This document shows positions 22,601 to 32,399 of a stretch of 64,000 nucleotides of DNA, one piece after another. Source of the stretch: Helichrysum umbraculigerum (taxonomy: Eukaryota; Streptophyta; Magnoliopsida; Asterales; Asteraceae). Below the pieces are notes generated by a model. The model was not told the DNA's origin. It ran no database searches and saw only the letters and a list, made by a program, of their open reading frames with translations. A program made the position numbers and the translations under genes. Location of the stretch: positions 2,046,001 through 2,110,000 of the forward strand of contig CATIUR010000013.1 in assembly GCA_949592205.1 (NCBI GenBank), in the 5' to 3' direction. The first letter of the stretch is position 1, and each line of letters opens with the position of its first letter.

Positions 22601-23098
22601 TCAACCATTCCATATAACTTCATTTCTTCCTATATATTGATTTCCACTTCTTTTATTTATTCTCTTTGTTTTATAATCATATCTTTTATACGAATCATCT
22701 TCTTCTTCTTTTATCTTAGTAGTATCCATATTTATTTCTAAATCATTTACTTGATTTTCTAATCTTTCTACTTCACTTTCATTATTTTGACTATATCTAT
22801 ACTCTATACTTTCATTATCTGAGGATTCTATTTTTTCTCCTAACTGGTTTATTTCAAATTCTTCATATTTTCCTTGTATCATATTTAATTGTTCTTTTTC
22901 TTCTTCTTCCGATTCTATAAATATATCCTTTTCTAATTTCTTTTCTATTTTTGATATTCTTGCTTCTAGTAACTCATAATTTTCTATTTGTTTATTTTCT
23001 ATTTTATCTAACCTATTATTCAAACTTTCTTCCCATGTTTGTATCTTTTTTACTATGTTTCCTAGGCTTCTTTGCATTATATTCATATTTTCCTCCAT
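22601..23098 (-). CDS. Coiled-coil ORF upstream of coat protein (EPRV M)
   Basis: 165 codons, starting MEENMNIMQRSLGN. Residues about 10-60 show strong heptads (NRLDKIENKQIENYELLEARISKIEKKLEKD), then an acidic region and a second helix near 110. It ends with TGA at NEVIWNG; the same stop is present in P2 (43697). It could be the N-terminal acidic/coiled part of the coat precursor separated by the stop, or a distinct virion-associated-type protein. I do not recognise a family. Confidence 0.55.
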   Translation of the reverse strand: MEENMNIMQRSLGNIVKKIQTWEESLNNRLDKIENKQIENYELLEARISKIEKKLEKDIFIESEEEEKEQLNMIQGKYEEFEINQLGEKIESSDNESIEYRYSQNNESEVERLENQVNDLEINMDTTKIKEEEDDSYKRYDYKTKRINKRSGNQYIGRNEVIWNG

Positions 23099-23103
23099 TC
23101 TAT

Positions 23104-23379
23104 CTAACCTATTTTCAATTTTTTCTCATTTATTTCATCATCTTTATTTTCTCTTTCTATTGGTTTAATAACCTTATATTTTTGTTCTTTTTGTAGTCTA
23201 TCTAGTCTTTCATTGTTATTTTCTATAGTCATACTGGGCTTATCTTTTATTAGAAAATATCTAGCTTCTTCTAATTCAATAAATTCTCTATTTTCTGAAG
23301 TAGTTATTATCTTATATGTTCCTGACATAAACTTTTCGTATTTTTGTTTAATTATCTGTTCTTTCTCTAGCATTTTCAA
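23104..23379 (-). CDS. Small viral ORF, 91 codons (EPRV M)
   Basis: Begins MKMLEKEQIIKQKYEKF and overlaps the end of the preceding ORF by 32 nt in another frame. Charged, with a helical start and a central ITTSENREFIELEEARYFLIKD. It ends just upstream of the coiled-coil ORF. P2 has a shorter version (42920-43141) ended by a frameshift. Function unknown. Confidence 0.45.
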   Translation of the reverse strand: MKMLEKEQIIKQKYEKFMSGTYKIITTSENREFIELEEARYFLIKDKPSMTIENNNERLDRLQKEQKYKVIKPIERENKDDEINEKKLKIG

Positions 23380-23647
23380 TTTGTTCTATTTCTTTTTTCC
23401 TAGTGTAGCAAGCTGTTATAGTTTTTCCTATTACAAAATTAGGTATATTTTGAGAGTATATATTTTTTACTTCTTTTTGGGAAATTTCATATTTATCATC
23501 TTCTGGTTTTAATTCTTCATTAAGATGTATTTCTCTTGTTACTAATTTTGTTTCTGATTTTCCTGTTATATTTTCTATATTATTATTTATAATTAAGATG
23601 TTTTTATTTATTGTTGCTAGTATCGATGTTACTGTATCTGATTCCAT
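23348..23647 (-). CDS. Small viral ORF, 99 codons (EPRV M)
   Basis: Starts MESDTVTSILATINK; its ATG directly follows the TAA of the upstream ORF (TAA then ATG). It is rich in Asn, Ile and Glu and open to 23348. In P2 the same ORF (from 42652) is stopped near 42766 by TAA. The tight packing with neighbours suggests reinitiation-type expression. No family recognised. Confidence 0.45.
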   Translation of the reverse strand: MESDTVTSILATINKNILIINNNIENITGKSETKLVTREIHLNEELKPEDDKYEISQKEVKNIYSQNIPNFVIGKTITACYTRKKEIEQIENARERTDN

Positions 23648-23848
23648 TTAATCACTTAAACAATTACTTTCGTATAATAATTCTAATATTTCTTCATTTT
23701 TGTAATCTTCTCTACTGCTATTAGGACTAATATTAGGACTAGTATATTTTTGTTTTTTATCTTTAAATGTTAACTTTTTATACTTTATTCTCGTTATTTT
23801 GAATAACTTCTTCATATTATAAATAAGTATTTCATTTCCACGATTCAT
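23648..23848 (-). CDS. First viral ORF after the leader, 66 codons (EPRV M)
   Basis: Begins MNRGNEILIYNMKKLFK with a basic N-terminal half and an acidic C-terminus (NEEILELLYESNCLSD). Its stop abuts the next ORF's start. P2 has ATT in place of this ATG, so only a downstream ATG (about 42487) remains there. Unknown function; position corresponds to ORF I of multi-ORF caulimovirids. Confidence 0.45.
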   Translation of the reverse strand: MNRGNEILIYNMKKLFKITRIKYKKLTFKDKKQKYTSPNISPNSSREDYKNEEILELLYESNCLSD

Positions 23849-23955
23849 GATTTAATGAAATAGGTCATTCTTACTATCAACATAACAATTTATAATCACC
23901 TACACATCTTGACATAACCAAGCCCATCCTTTGAAATTCTTTTGAAATTATTACA

Positions 23956-23960
23956 AACAA
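23956..23960. repeat. Target-site duplication of G2 (left), AACAA
   Basis: AACAA before TGTAACACCC; repeated at 36646-36650 after ...GGGTGTTACA. P2 shows the uninterrupted leader sequence around 42340. Confidence 0.93.
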
Positions 23961-24746
23961 TGTAACACCCGCCAATTTAGGACTTTAGCTAGTGCCTAAA
24001 CTACTTGCAATTACATGTATTTAGTTTTGTAATATTCTAAGTATATGTAACATTTTGGTGTAATTACATACACGCGTGCGCTGTTTGTTTAAACTGTACA
24101 AATATGAACCGGACGAGGTCCGACATTACTTATAATGGACGTTGGTGACAAATTTATAAATAATGTGGAATTACCCAAACAAACATTTTTTTACACTAAT
24201 ATATTTGGTAAAATATATTACACGAAATTGTATCGCCTAGAACACTCTGTACATGATGAAAACGCGCGGAACGCATCCGACAGACAAATAAATCCAAGTT
24301 ATAATTTTATAACTTAAAATATGTCGTTTTGATTAAAACCTTCATTTAAAATGTCGTGTCTTAAAACGTTAATGAAACGCATTACGTTAAACATATAACA
24401 CTAAATAACACTTAAACGATCGCGAGACATAACGCAAATTTGAGGAACGAGTTCACGAGGCGGAGACCCAAAATGGTCAGCCCAGCCCCGCGGACCCAAC
24501 CCGCGACCCATGACCCACCTTTCCCCTTTTTACTCCATTTTCTTCTTCACTTTTACACACACACCACCACCCACACTTCTCTAAATCTTTCTCTTTTCTT
24601 CTCTCAAAACCGCAGCCCAAACCACCAAAAACATCACCAAAAATCGTTCATCATCAACATCCGGGACAAGCACGAGGATCACCATCACGAGCTCTACCTC
24701 TCCATCTTCTTCGTTTTTCATTTCGTGGTATGAAACCTTCTAACTT
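23961..24746 (+). repeat. Solo gypsy LTR G2, left part
   Basis: Starts TGTAACACCCGCC; continues at 34849-36645 after G3, giving an LTR of about 2.58 kb with TG...CA ends and an AACAA duplication. There is no internal region or second LTR, so it is a solo LTR left by recombination between LTRs. Orientation is plus by similarity of ends and order to the G3 LTR. An ORF at 24440-24733 lies in the transcript-leader-like part and has no gene features. Confidence 0.88.
24742..24746. repeat. Target-site duplication of G3 (left), AACTT
   Basis: AACTT precedes TGTAACACCTGC and recurs at 34844-34848 after the 3' LTR. Confidence 0.93.
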
Positions 24747-27190
24747 TGTAACACCTGCAAAATTAGGATAATTAATTATGCCTAATTGTTTGTAACTAGT
24801 TGTAATTAGTATGTAATAGGACTAATTACAGGCTCTATTTGTATATATATAAGGGAATTTATATATGTATGTTTGTGTACTTACGCGATTTGGATAAATC
24901 GTGCGAATTAACCGGACGGAGTCCGACACAGTTTACTTGGACGTTGGTGACAGAAATTTACTTAAATAATGAGAACGTATTTTGTTATATAAAATACGCA
25001 ACCGAACAAGCATTACTTATATACTATCGTGACGACATTTTAACTAACGCAACAAAACGTAATAAACGCGACTAAATAATTAAACTAGTGCGACAAATGT
25101 TTTACTATTAATTCCAAAGTATTTTTATTTAAATACTTTAGTTACATTTTAAGAATATAAACGTTTGACTAAATATGAAAAACTAGTGAATAAACGATTA
25201 GGACACGGAGTCAACACTGCGTTTTGGGGAGTATTTTCCCCTCCTTCTTTGATGGATCAGCCCAACCCCTTCCCCCTCCTCATTTTTCTCTTTCATTTTC
25301 ATTTCAACCAAAAACACACAACCACCAAACTCTCTCAACTCCAAATTACACCAAATTTTCGGAATCCAAACCGACACACGAAAATTACATATTCGGAATC
25401 ACCATCACGAGTGGAACAAGAATATCAAGATCGTTTTCATCATCTCCTCCTTCATTTATCTCGATTTGCAAAAGTAAGAAATTCTTAAAATCTTAGATCT
25501 ATTCATTTTGGTGTAATGTTTTGATGTTTTGATGTGTACACAACTTAGATATAACCTAATACATGAATAATACACGATTTTATAGCTCAAAAATGGGTTA
25601 GATTTGCGTTTTTGGTCGAAAATTCTCGAAACCCGTAAGTTTCTGGGCTGGTGTTCATCCATGCGACACAAGCCTTGTGTCGCATGCTATGTCGCATAAA
25701 CCCGATTATGTCGTATGTTGTGTCGTACTGATCCTTTAGTGTCGTAACCTATGCGACACAATATTGTGTCGCACTCTATGTCGCATACTATGTCGTATTT
25801 TATACGACACAACCGTTATGTCGCTATTGAATTAGCATCGCAAGCCTTTTGCGACACAACCACTGTGTCGCAGGGCTCTTGTGTCGCATCCTTCATGCGA
25901 CACAACCCTTGTGTCGCATGACAAACTTTAGTGTCGCATTTTATGTCGCAAAACACAGCAGATTCACAAATAAATTCCAAGTTAAGTGTTATACATTTCA
26001 GACTTCAAACGACTATACGATATAACATCTAAGGTACATTGAAACATGATTTTCAAGCATAACACTTCAAAACAAATACATAAATGTCGAGATTAACATT
26101 TCAACTAAGTCACCAACGGGCGCAAACATGTTTTCCAACAACGAACAGTTACAAACCTACGAACAAACATTGGCTATACTAGTTGTGTACAACTAAACGA
26201 AACGTCTCGTGAGACGCATACTTACATAACTTCATATGAATAGGCATTTGAAGGTTACGGGTTCGGAGAACCTACTTGCTATATTTACTGCTTACTATTT
26301 GCTACGGCATATTACCAGACTCAGGTGAGTCTTACAGCCCCACTTTTACTGTTTTACATACGGGGTGAGAAACTTGCAACTGCTTTTATTTGAACACAAG
26401 TACTAAACTGTTTACTATACCAAACGGAATTGCATGAGTATTACTTACAAACAGAAGTCTCTCCATCATATATCGTTAGTTATGGACTTAAGCGCGAACA
26501 GTAGTTAATGGATCCATTAGGGAAATGACCCTCCCCACCCGGGGCAGTAGCGCTGCCACGTACCGATTTACACGTATAAACGGGTGACAACTTATTCGTT
26601 ACTGATGCTTGCTCAATTACGAGCATGTCACGGGAGCAAAGTTATTATTTACGGGTTAAGCTTCGATTATGAGCCTCATGGCAACGGTATAAACTATTTA
26701 TTTACATTTGCTGGATTGCAAATACTGATTTTACGATTGCTGGATTGCAATGGCTGATTTTACGCCTACGGGCACTACTAATGAAATCTCGTGTTCAAAG
26801 CCGATATTATTTACAAACCTGTGAGATTCACCAACCTTTTGGTTGACACTTTTTAGCATGTTTTCTCAGGTACCCGGATGGAGTAGGATTACTCCAGGAT
26901 TTTAGCTAGAGTCACATGATTTCAACACAACTGCATTAACGGAGATTCTTAGCATTATCTTTTGTATATTATGATTATGTAATAGAATCTCCCGCTACAC
27001 GCGCGGACTCTAGGGAAACTACATTTTTGTATACGAAAACACTAAGTTTTCAAACAATATATCTATGGAATATAACCAATTTACAAACGTTGCATATAGA
27101 TGTCGTTTACTTTATCTTTGTGCTGTGATATTTGATTAGTAACACCCCAAACTATGCTTCCGCAAAACAGTGAATTTCGGGGGTGTTACA
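24747..27190 (+). repeat. G3 5' LTR
   Basis: 2444 bp, TGTAACACC...GGTGTTACA. Differences from the 3' LTR seen at about 25999 (A/G), 26262 (G/T), 26552 (G/A) and 27072 (A/G). It contains a possible splice donor GTAAGA at 25474, a cluster of TGTCGCA/TGCGACA repeats (25662-25950) and a possible acceptor TTTTCTCAG near 26868. ORFs at 25165-25496 repeat exactly in the other LTR. Confidence 0.95.
25662..25950. repeat. TGCGACACAA / TTGTGTCGCA palindromic repeat cluster in G3 LTR
   Basis: About twenty TGTCG or CGACA words in 290 bp. Several pair as hairpins with 8-10 bp arms and 3-5 nt loops (near 25662, 25754, 25849 and 25897). An identical cluster lies in the 3' LTR at 33315-33603. It starts shortly after a CCCGTAAGTTTCTGG segment. 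Confidence 0.9.
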
Positions 27191-27193
27191 GAT

Positions 27194-27206
27194 TGGTATC
27201 AGAGCC
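27194..27206 (+). promoter_or_regulatory. G3 primer-binding site
   Basis: TGGTATCAGAGCC, three bases after the LTR end, matching initiator tRNA-Met. Confidence 0.95.
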
Positions 27207-27510
27207 TAAGGTTATAGTGAACTAGGTTGCATTTAGTGGGCCTAGACTATGACCGTTAGGCAGTATTCTCTTATTAGACATGACTAATTCAGGAATTACA
27301 GCATACGACTTTAATTTAACATAGCCTGATCAACTATGTACAATTAAGGAAAGATGATGTAAGGTCTGAAATGATTATGTTGAACGGGGATGCGTTAGTT
27401 GACTCTGACCACGAGAGAACCGGACCATTACTTGATATGTGCTAGACACTAGGCTGGATAAGATATATGTATATATATTAGCCTCGTCTTACTTACACTC
27501 TGCCACAGGA

Positions 27511-27741
27511 ATGGCAAACACACCACCTAATCTGTCACACTCTCACTCACATGGGTCACGGAACCCACGAGTAACCAGGAGGAACACAAGGTCACCTCGG
27601 ACCAATCTTTATCCTGTACATAACTCTCAGAACTCGGCACATCTTGCGTTGCCAGCATTGACTACCCAATTCCGCCGTCAGGAACAAAGACTCGAAAATC
27701 TTGAACTGGAACAACACCGAACGACCTACTCTATAAACTAG
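27511..27741 (+). CDS. Small upstream ORF of G3 (76 codons)
   Basis: ATG at 27511 (MANTPPNLSHSHSHGSRNPRV...), TAG at 27739-27741, ending 215 nt before gag-pol. It is Arg/Asn/Ser/His-rich with a C-terminal helical stretch (FRRQEQRLENLELEQHR). A comparable Asn/Pro/Gln-rich piece opens the gag of G4 (MADTEHPTDSPND..., then EQQFLQQQQ), so this may be a separated gag N-terminus. The alternative is a leader ORF without function. Confidence 0.4.
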   Translation: MANTPPNLSHSHSHGSRNPRVTRRNTRSPRTNLYPVHNSQNSAHLALPALTTQFRRQEQRLENLELEQHRTTYSIN

Positions 27742-27956
27742 TCGGATGTAACAATTCCCGACACCTTTCTTATATCTCTGTAGGATGTAACCTTTGAACC
27801 CACATTATCTATCAAACTTTCCTTGTTATTTCAACTCACATAAATTGTCATTTTCCATGTTGATGTTATGTATTACTGCTGTTATACATGTACATCTGTG
27901 ACAATTATAAGTTCCTACAAAAATCTCATGTATCTTCATTTCTTTATTGAAGAATC

Positions 27957-30900
27957 ATGCCGCCAAAGACCAGACCATACACAGATGCCCAGATTACCTC
28001 CCTTATAACCCAGGCTGTTACTGAAGCCTTGGCTAGGAATACTCCAACAAGTTCCACGAGGAACAGTGATGCCGCTGAAACCGCTGCTGCTAAACCTTGT
28101 TCTTACAAGGACTTCCAGAACTGCAAACCTCTAAACTTTGCAGGTACCGAGGGAGCTATCGGTCTAGTACGCTGGATCGAGAAAGTTGAGTCTGTATTTC
28201 TGATCTGCAACTGTGCGGAGGGAGATAAGGTTAAGTTCTCCGTTAGTACTTTTACTGACACCGCACTCACCTGGTGGAACACGTATGCTCAAACTGTGAG
28301 TGTTGCTACTGCTTACCAACTTCCGTGGGAGGAGTTGAAGAAGATGTTGAGGGGCGAGTATTGCCCCAGGGATGAATTGAAACAACTAGAAGTGGAATTC
28401 TGGAACCACAAGATGCAGGGTGATGATATCACCGGATACACCAACCGTTTCCACCAACTGGCACTTCTGTGCCCAACCATGGTCGATCCTGAGTACAAGA
28501 GGATCGAGAAATTCGTTGATGGACTTCCCGAGAGACTACAGGACCTGGTGACTTCATCCAAACCAGGTACTATACAGAGCGCCATCCGTATGGCCCATGA
28601 ACTAACGGCAAATTCTGTCCGCCGTGGCACAACTTCAACCCCATCTGCAAACAACAAACGCAAGTGGGAAGGTAACCCCAACTCATCCAACCAAACCTCC
28701 AACAAAAAGCCTGAGTACATTAAGGCTTATTCATCGGGGACTTCGGAAAAGAAAGGGTACAGCGGGAACAAGCCTTACTGTTCCAAATGCAGCCGCCATC
28801 ATGACGGTTCTTGCCCTTGCTCCAACTGCAAACGGTTCGGGCATCTAGCCAAGGATTGCCGAACCAACATTTCTACCCCCAACACTAATGCACCAAAGGC
28901 CTGCTTTGGGTGCGGAAATTCAGGGCACATCAAGAAGGATTGCCCAAAGCTGAAAAACAACAACAACCCTGCTCGCGGCAGATCATTCGTTATCAAGGCT
29001 GGGGAAGCCAGACAAGACCCGAATGTCGTGACGGGTACGTTCCTTCTCAACGACCTTACTGCTTCTGTGTTATTTGATACTGGTGCCGATAGAAGCTTCA
29101 TTTCTGAGAAATTTAGCCCTTTACTTGATATTACTCCCACTGCCTTAGATGCTAAATACATTGTTGAATTAGCTAACGGCAAACTGATTGAGACTGATAG
29201 CATCATACACAACTGTACACTTAACCTCATGAACGAAACATTTCTCATTGATTTAATCCCTGTCGAGATCGGCAGCTTTGATATTATTGTCGGTATGGAT
29301 TGGTTATCCAAGCACCGAGCTGAAATCATCTGTCATGACAAACTCGTTCGCATACCTCTTGTCTCCGGTGGAACCTTAGCCCTACAAGGGGAGACCGGTA
29401 GACGAAATCTTAATATTGTATCCTGTCTGAAAACTAGAAAATATCTACGAAAAGGGTATCAAGCCATCCTCGCACATGTAACGGAGAAGAAGTCGGAGGA
29501 GAAGCGACTTGAGGATGTTCCGATCGTGCGGGATTTTCCGGAAGTCTTTCCTGAAGACTTGCCTGGACTTCCGCCACCTAGACAAGTTGAATTTCAAATC
29601 GAACTTGTGCCCGGAGCTGCACCCGTGGCACGAGCCCCATACCGTTTAGCACCATCCGAAATGCAGGAGTTGTCTAACCAACTACAGGAACTCCTGGACA
29701 GAGGATTCATTCGACCAAGTTCCTCGCCTTGGGGAGCTCCGGTCTTATTCGTGAAAAAGAAAGATGGATCTTTCCGCATGTGTATCGACTACCGAGAGCT
29801 GAATAAGCTAACCATAAAGAATCGGTACCCACTTCCTAGAATTGATGATCTGTTTGACCAACTCCAGGGATCGAGTGTTTACTCAAAGATTGATCTACGG
29901 TCGGGTTATCATCAACTCCGAGTCCGTGACAATGATATCCCAAAGACAGCTTTCCGAACTCGTTATGGGCATTACGAATTCCAAGTGATGCCATTCGGGT
30001 TGACTAACGCACCGGCCGTATTCATGGACCTTATGAATCGGGTGTGCAAACCATATCTTGACAAATTCGTCATTGTGTTCATCGATGATATCCTGATTTA
30101 CTCTCGCAACGAGCAGGAACATGCTCAACATCTGAAAACCATTCTAGGACTTCTGAAACACGAAGAGTTATATGCAAAATTCTCTAAGTGTGAATTCTGG
30201 ATTCGAACCGTTCAATTCCTCGGGCACGTGATTGACAGCCAAGGAATTCATGTTGATCCCGCCAAGATTGAAGCAATCAAGGGCTGGGAGTCACCGACCA
30301 CTCCAACCGAAGTGAGACAATTCTTAGGTCTTGCTGGTTATTATCGCCGATTCATCGAAAACTTTTCAAGAATAGCTGTTCCCCTAACCACACTGACTCA
30401 GAAAGATAAAAAGTTCGATTGGACTGATAAACAAGAGTCAGCTTTCCAGCTATTGAAAAACAAACTTTGCAGTGCACCAATCTTGTCCTTACCCGAAGGC
30501 ACCGACGATTTCGTAGTTTACTGCGATGCCTCACACCAAGGACTTGGTTGTGTGTTGATGCAACGAGAAAAAGTCATTGCCTATGCCTCACGACAACTAA
30601 AAATTCACGAGAAAAACTATACGACCCACGACCTCGAGTTAGGTGCTGTGGTTTTCGCATTGAAAATCTGGAGGCATTATCTCTACGGTACGAAAAGCAC
30701 TATCTTCACTGATCACAAAAGTCTCCAACACATATTCGATCAGAAAGATCTAAACATGAGACAACGTCGCTGGGTTGAGTTACTTAGTGACTACGACTGC
30801 GAGATCAAATACCATCCAGGCAAGGCTAACGTAGTTGCCGATGCCTTAAGCCGAAAAGAACGAGTGAAACCCCTTCGAGTCCGAGCATTTTCTATGACAA

Positions 30901-32366
30901 TTCGTAACGAGCTTCCTGCTCAAATCCTTACCGCTCAACTTGAAGCACTCAACGATGAAAACTTGAAAAATGAAGCCTTGCGAGGCTTAGATAAACAATT
31001 CGAAATCAAACCTGATGGAACTCGATACTTCTCTAACCGGGTGTGGTTACCCAAATTCGGAAACTTGCGAGATTTGGTGATGGCTGAAGCTCACAAATCT
31101 CGATACTCTATACATCCTGGTTCTGACAAGATGTATCACGACGTCAAAGGGTTGTATTGGTGGCCTAACATGAAAGCTGACATCGCCCTATACGTCAGTA
31201 AATGCCTAACCTGTTCCAAAGTCAAGGCCGAACACCAAAGACCCTCGGGGTTGCTCCAACAACCTGAAATTCCTCGATGGAAATGGGAACATATTTCCAT
31301 GGACTTCATTACCAAACTACCAAAAACTTCGAGTGGTAGCGATACCATTTGGGTGATCGTGGACCGTCTCACGAAATCTGCTCATTTTCTGGCCATCAAG
31401 GAAACCGACAAGATGGAGCGTCTGACTCGCATATATGTCAAAGAAATCATCTCGCGACACGGTGTACCTATCTCGATCATCTCAGATAGGGACAGCCGTT
31501 TTACTTCTAACTTTTGGCAATCACTACAGAAATCTCTTGGTACTCGTCTAGACATGAGTACTGCTTATCACCCGCAAACCGATGGCCAAAGCGAGCGAAC
31601 TATTCAAACACTGGAGGATATGCTACGAGCCTGCGTAGTTGACTTCGGTACTTCTTGGGAAAATCACTTACCGTTGTGCGAGTTTTCGTACAACAACAGT
31701 TACCATACCAGCATAAAGGCTGCACCTTTTGAGGCACTTTACGGGCGTAAGTGCCGATCACCTATCTGTTGGACTGAGTTAGGAGATTCCCAACTCACGG
31801 GTCCAGAAATCATTCAAGAAACTACTGAGAAAATCGTTGGTATTCAAAACCGGCTGAAAGCCGCACGTGATCGTCAGAAAAGCTATGCTGACGTGAGACG
31901 CAAACACCTTGAGTTCCAGGTAGGGGACAAGGTACTTCTTAAAGTGGCACCGTGGAAGGGTGTCATTCGATTCGGGAAACGAGGCAAACTAAATCCTAGA
32001 TACATCGGACCATTCGAAATCCTTGAAAGGATTGGTCCAGTGGCATATCGCCTGCAACTTCCTGCTGAACTTAGCAGCGTACACAACACATTCCACATTT
32101 CTAACTTGAAGAAATGTCTGTCTGACGAGACGCTAATTATACCGCTCGACGAAATTCAAATCGATGATAAACTTCATTTTGTCGAGGAACCTATGAAAAT
32201 CATGGACCGTGAGGTCAAGCGATTGAAACAGAGTCGTATTCCCATCGTAAAGGTCAGGTGGAATTCTAGGCGCGGCCCTGAGTTCACCTGGGAACGGGAA
32301 GACCAAATACGACAGAAATATCCACATCTCTTCCCAGATAACGCACCGTCCGTGCACTCAAGCTAA
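27957..32366 (+). CDS. Intact gag-pol polyprotein of G3
   Basis: 1469 aa. Gag capsid about 50-240; CCHC-type knuckles at about 275-330 (CSKC..., CSNCKRFGHLAKDC, CFGCGNSGHIKKDC); aspartic protease LFDTGADRSF at about 372; RT from WGAPVLFVKKKDG (592) through YSKIDLRSGYHQ to FIDDILIY (708); RNase H from VVYCDASHQG (853); integrase zinc domain HPGSDKMYHD (1053)...CLTCSKV (1083); integrase core Asp in MDFITKLP (1115), ISDRDSRF (1176), Glu in DGQSERT (1208); GPF motif RYIGPFEIL (1348); chromodomain-like IPIVKVRWNSRRGPEFTWERE (about 1428). All expected catalytic residues are present and no stop or frameshift is seen. Start chosen at the first ATG, which lies just before PPKTRPYTDAQ. Confidence 0.97.
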   Translation: MPPKTRPYTDAQITSLITQAVTEALARNTPTSSTRNSDAAETAAAKPCSYKDFQNCKPLNFAGTEGAIGLVRWIEKVESVFLICNCAEGDKVKFSVSTFTDTALTWWNTYAQTVSVATAYQLPWEELKKMLRGEYCPRDELKQLEVEFWNHKMQGDDITGYTNRFHQLALLCPTMVDPEYKRIEKFVDGLPERLQDLVTSSKPGTIQSAIRMAHELTANSVRRGTTSTPSANNKRKWEGNPNSSNQTSNKKPEYIKAYSSGTSEKKGYSGNKPYCSKCSRHHDGSCPCSNCKRFGHLAKDCRTNISTPNTNAPKACFGCGNSGHIKKDCPKLKNNNNPARGRSFVIKAGEARQDPNVVTGTFLLNDLTASVLFDTGADRSFISEKFSPLLDITPTALDAKYIVELANGKLIETDSIIHNCTLNLMNETFLIDLIPVEIGSFDIIVGMDWLSKHRAEIICHDKLVRIPLVSGGTLALQGETGRRNLNIVSCLKTRKYLRKGYQAILAHVTEKKSEEKRLEDVPIVRDFPEVFPEDLPGLPPPRQVEFQIELVPGAAPVARAPYRLAPSEMQELSNQLQELLDRGFIRPSSSPWGAPVLFVKKKDGSFRMCIDYRELNKLTIKNRYPLPRIDDLFDQLQGSSVYSKIDLRSGYHQLRVRDNDIPKTAFRTRYGHYEFQVMPFGLTNAPAVFMDLMNRVCKPYLDKFVIVFIDDILIYSRNEQEHAQHLKTILGLLKHEELYAKFSKCEFWIRTVQFLGHVIDSQGIHVDPAKIEAIKGWESPTTPTEVRQFLGLAGYYRRFIENFSRIAVPLTTLTQKDKKFDWTDKQESAFQLLKNKLCSAPILSLPEGTDDFVVYCDASHQGLGCVLMQREKVIAYASRQLKIHEKNYTTHDLELGAVVFALKIWRHYLYGTKSTIFTDHKSLQHIFDQKDLNMRQRRWVELLSDYDCEIKYHPGKANVVADALSRKERVKPLRVRAFSMTIRNELPAQILTAQLEALNDENLKNEALRGLDKQFEIKPDGTRYFSNRVWLPKFGNLRDLVMAEAHKSRYSIHPGSDKMYHDVKGLYWWPNMKADIALYVSKCLTCSKVKAEHQRPSGLLQQPEIPRWKWEHISMDFITKLPKTSSGSDTIWVIVDRLTKSAHFLAIKETDKMERLTRIYVKEIISRHGVPISIISDRDSRFTSNFWQSLQKSLGTRLDMSTAYHPQTDGQSERTIQTLEDMLRACVVDFGTSWENHLPLCEFSYNNSYHTSIKAAPFEALYGRKCRSPICWTELGDSQLTGPEIIQETTEKIVGIQNRLKAARDRQKSYADVRRKHLEFQVGDKVLLKVAPWKGVIRFGKRGKLNPRYIGPFEILERIGPVAYRLQLPAELSSVHNTFHISNLKKCLSDETLIIPLDEIQIDDKLHFVEEPMKIMDREVKRLKQSRIPIVKVRWNSRRGPEFTWEREDQIRQKYPHLFPDNAPSVHSS

Positions 32367-32381
32367 TTTCGGGACGAAATT
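32365..32381 (+). promoter_or_regulatory. Hairpin overlapping the G3 gag-pol stop
   Basis: AATTTCG-GGA-CGAAATT, a perfect 7-bp stem with a 3-nt loop that begins in the TAA stop codon (32364-32366). The same structure lies next to the PPT in G1 and G4. Confidence 0.75.
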
Positions 32382-32389
32382 TCTTTAAC

Positions 32390-32399
32390 AAGGGGAGAA
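32390..32399 (+). promoter_or_regulatory. G3 polypurine tract
   Basis: AAGGGGAGAA directly before the 3' LTR start TGTAACACC. Confidence 0.93.

Larger units (their letters stand above)
21841..23960 (-). mobile_element. Endogenous pararetrovirus copy M, left part (minus strand)
   Basis: The minus strand carries, in reading order from 23960 to 21841, the end of the leader, four small ORFs, and the coat gene up to ...AYKRKYKR. The rest of the genome is at 36651-41828. Interrupted by G2/G3 with AACAA duplications (23956-23960 and 36646-36650). See the finding on circular permutation. Confidence 0.92.

Noticed and set aside
24440..24733. 97-codon ORF in the left part of G2, and similar ORFs at 25165-25496 and 32818-33149
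   Set aside because: They lie in LTR leader sequence, are repeated with the LTRs, and have no conserved domain.
25662..25950. CRISPR-like array of palindromic repeats
   Set aside because: Repeats are irregularly spaced, spacers are not uniform and the block is part of a retrotransposon LTR duplicated at 33315-33603 in a plant genome.
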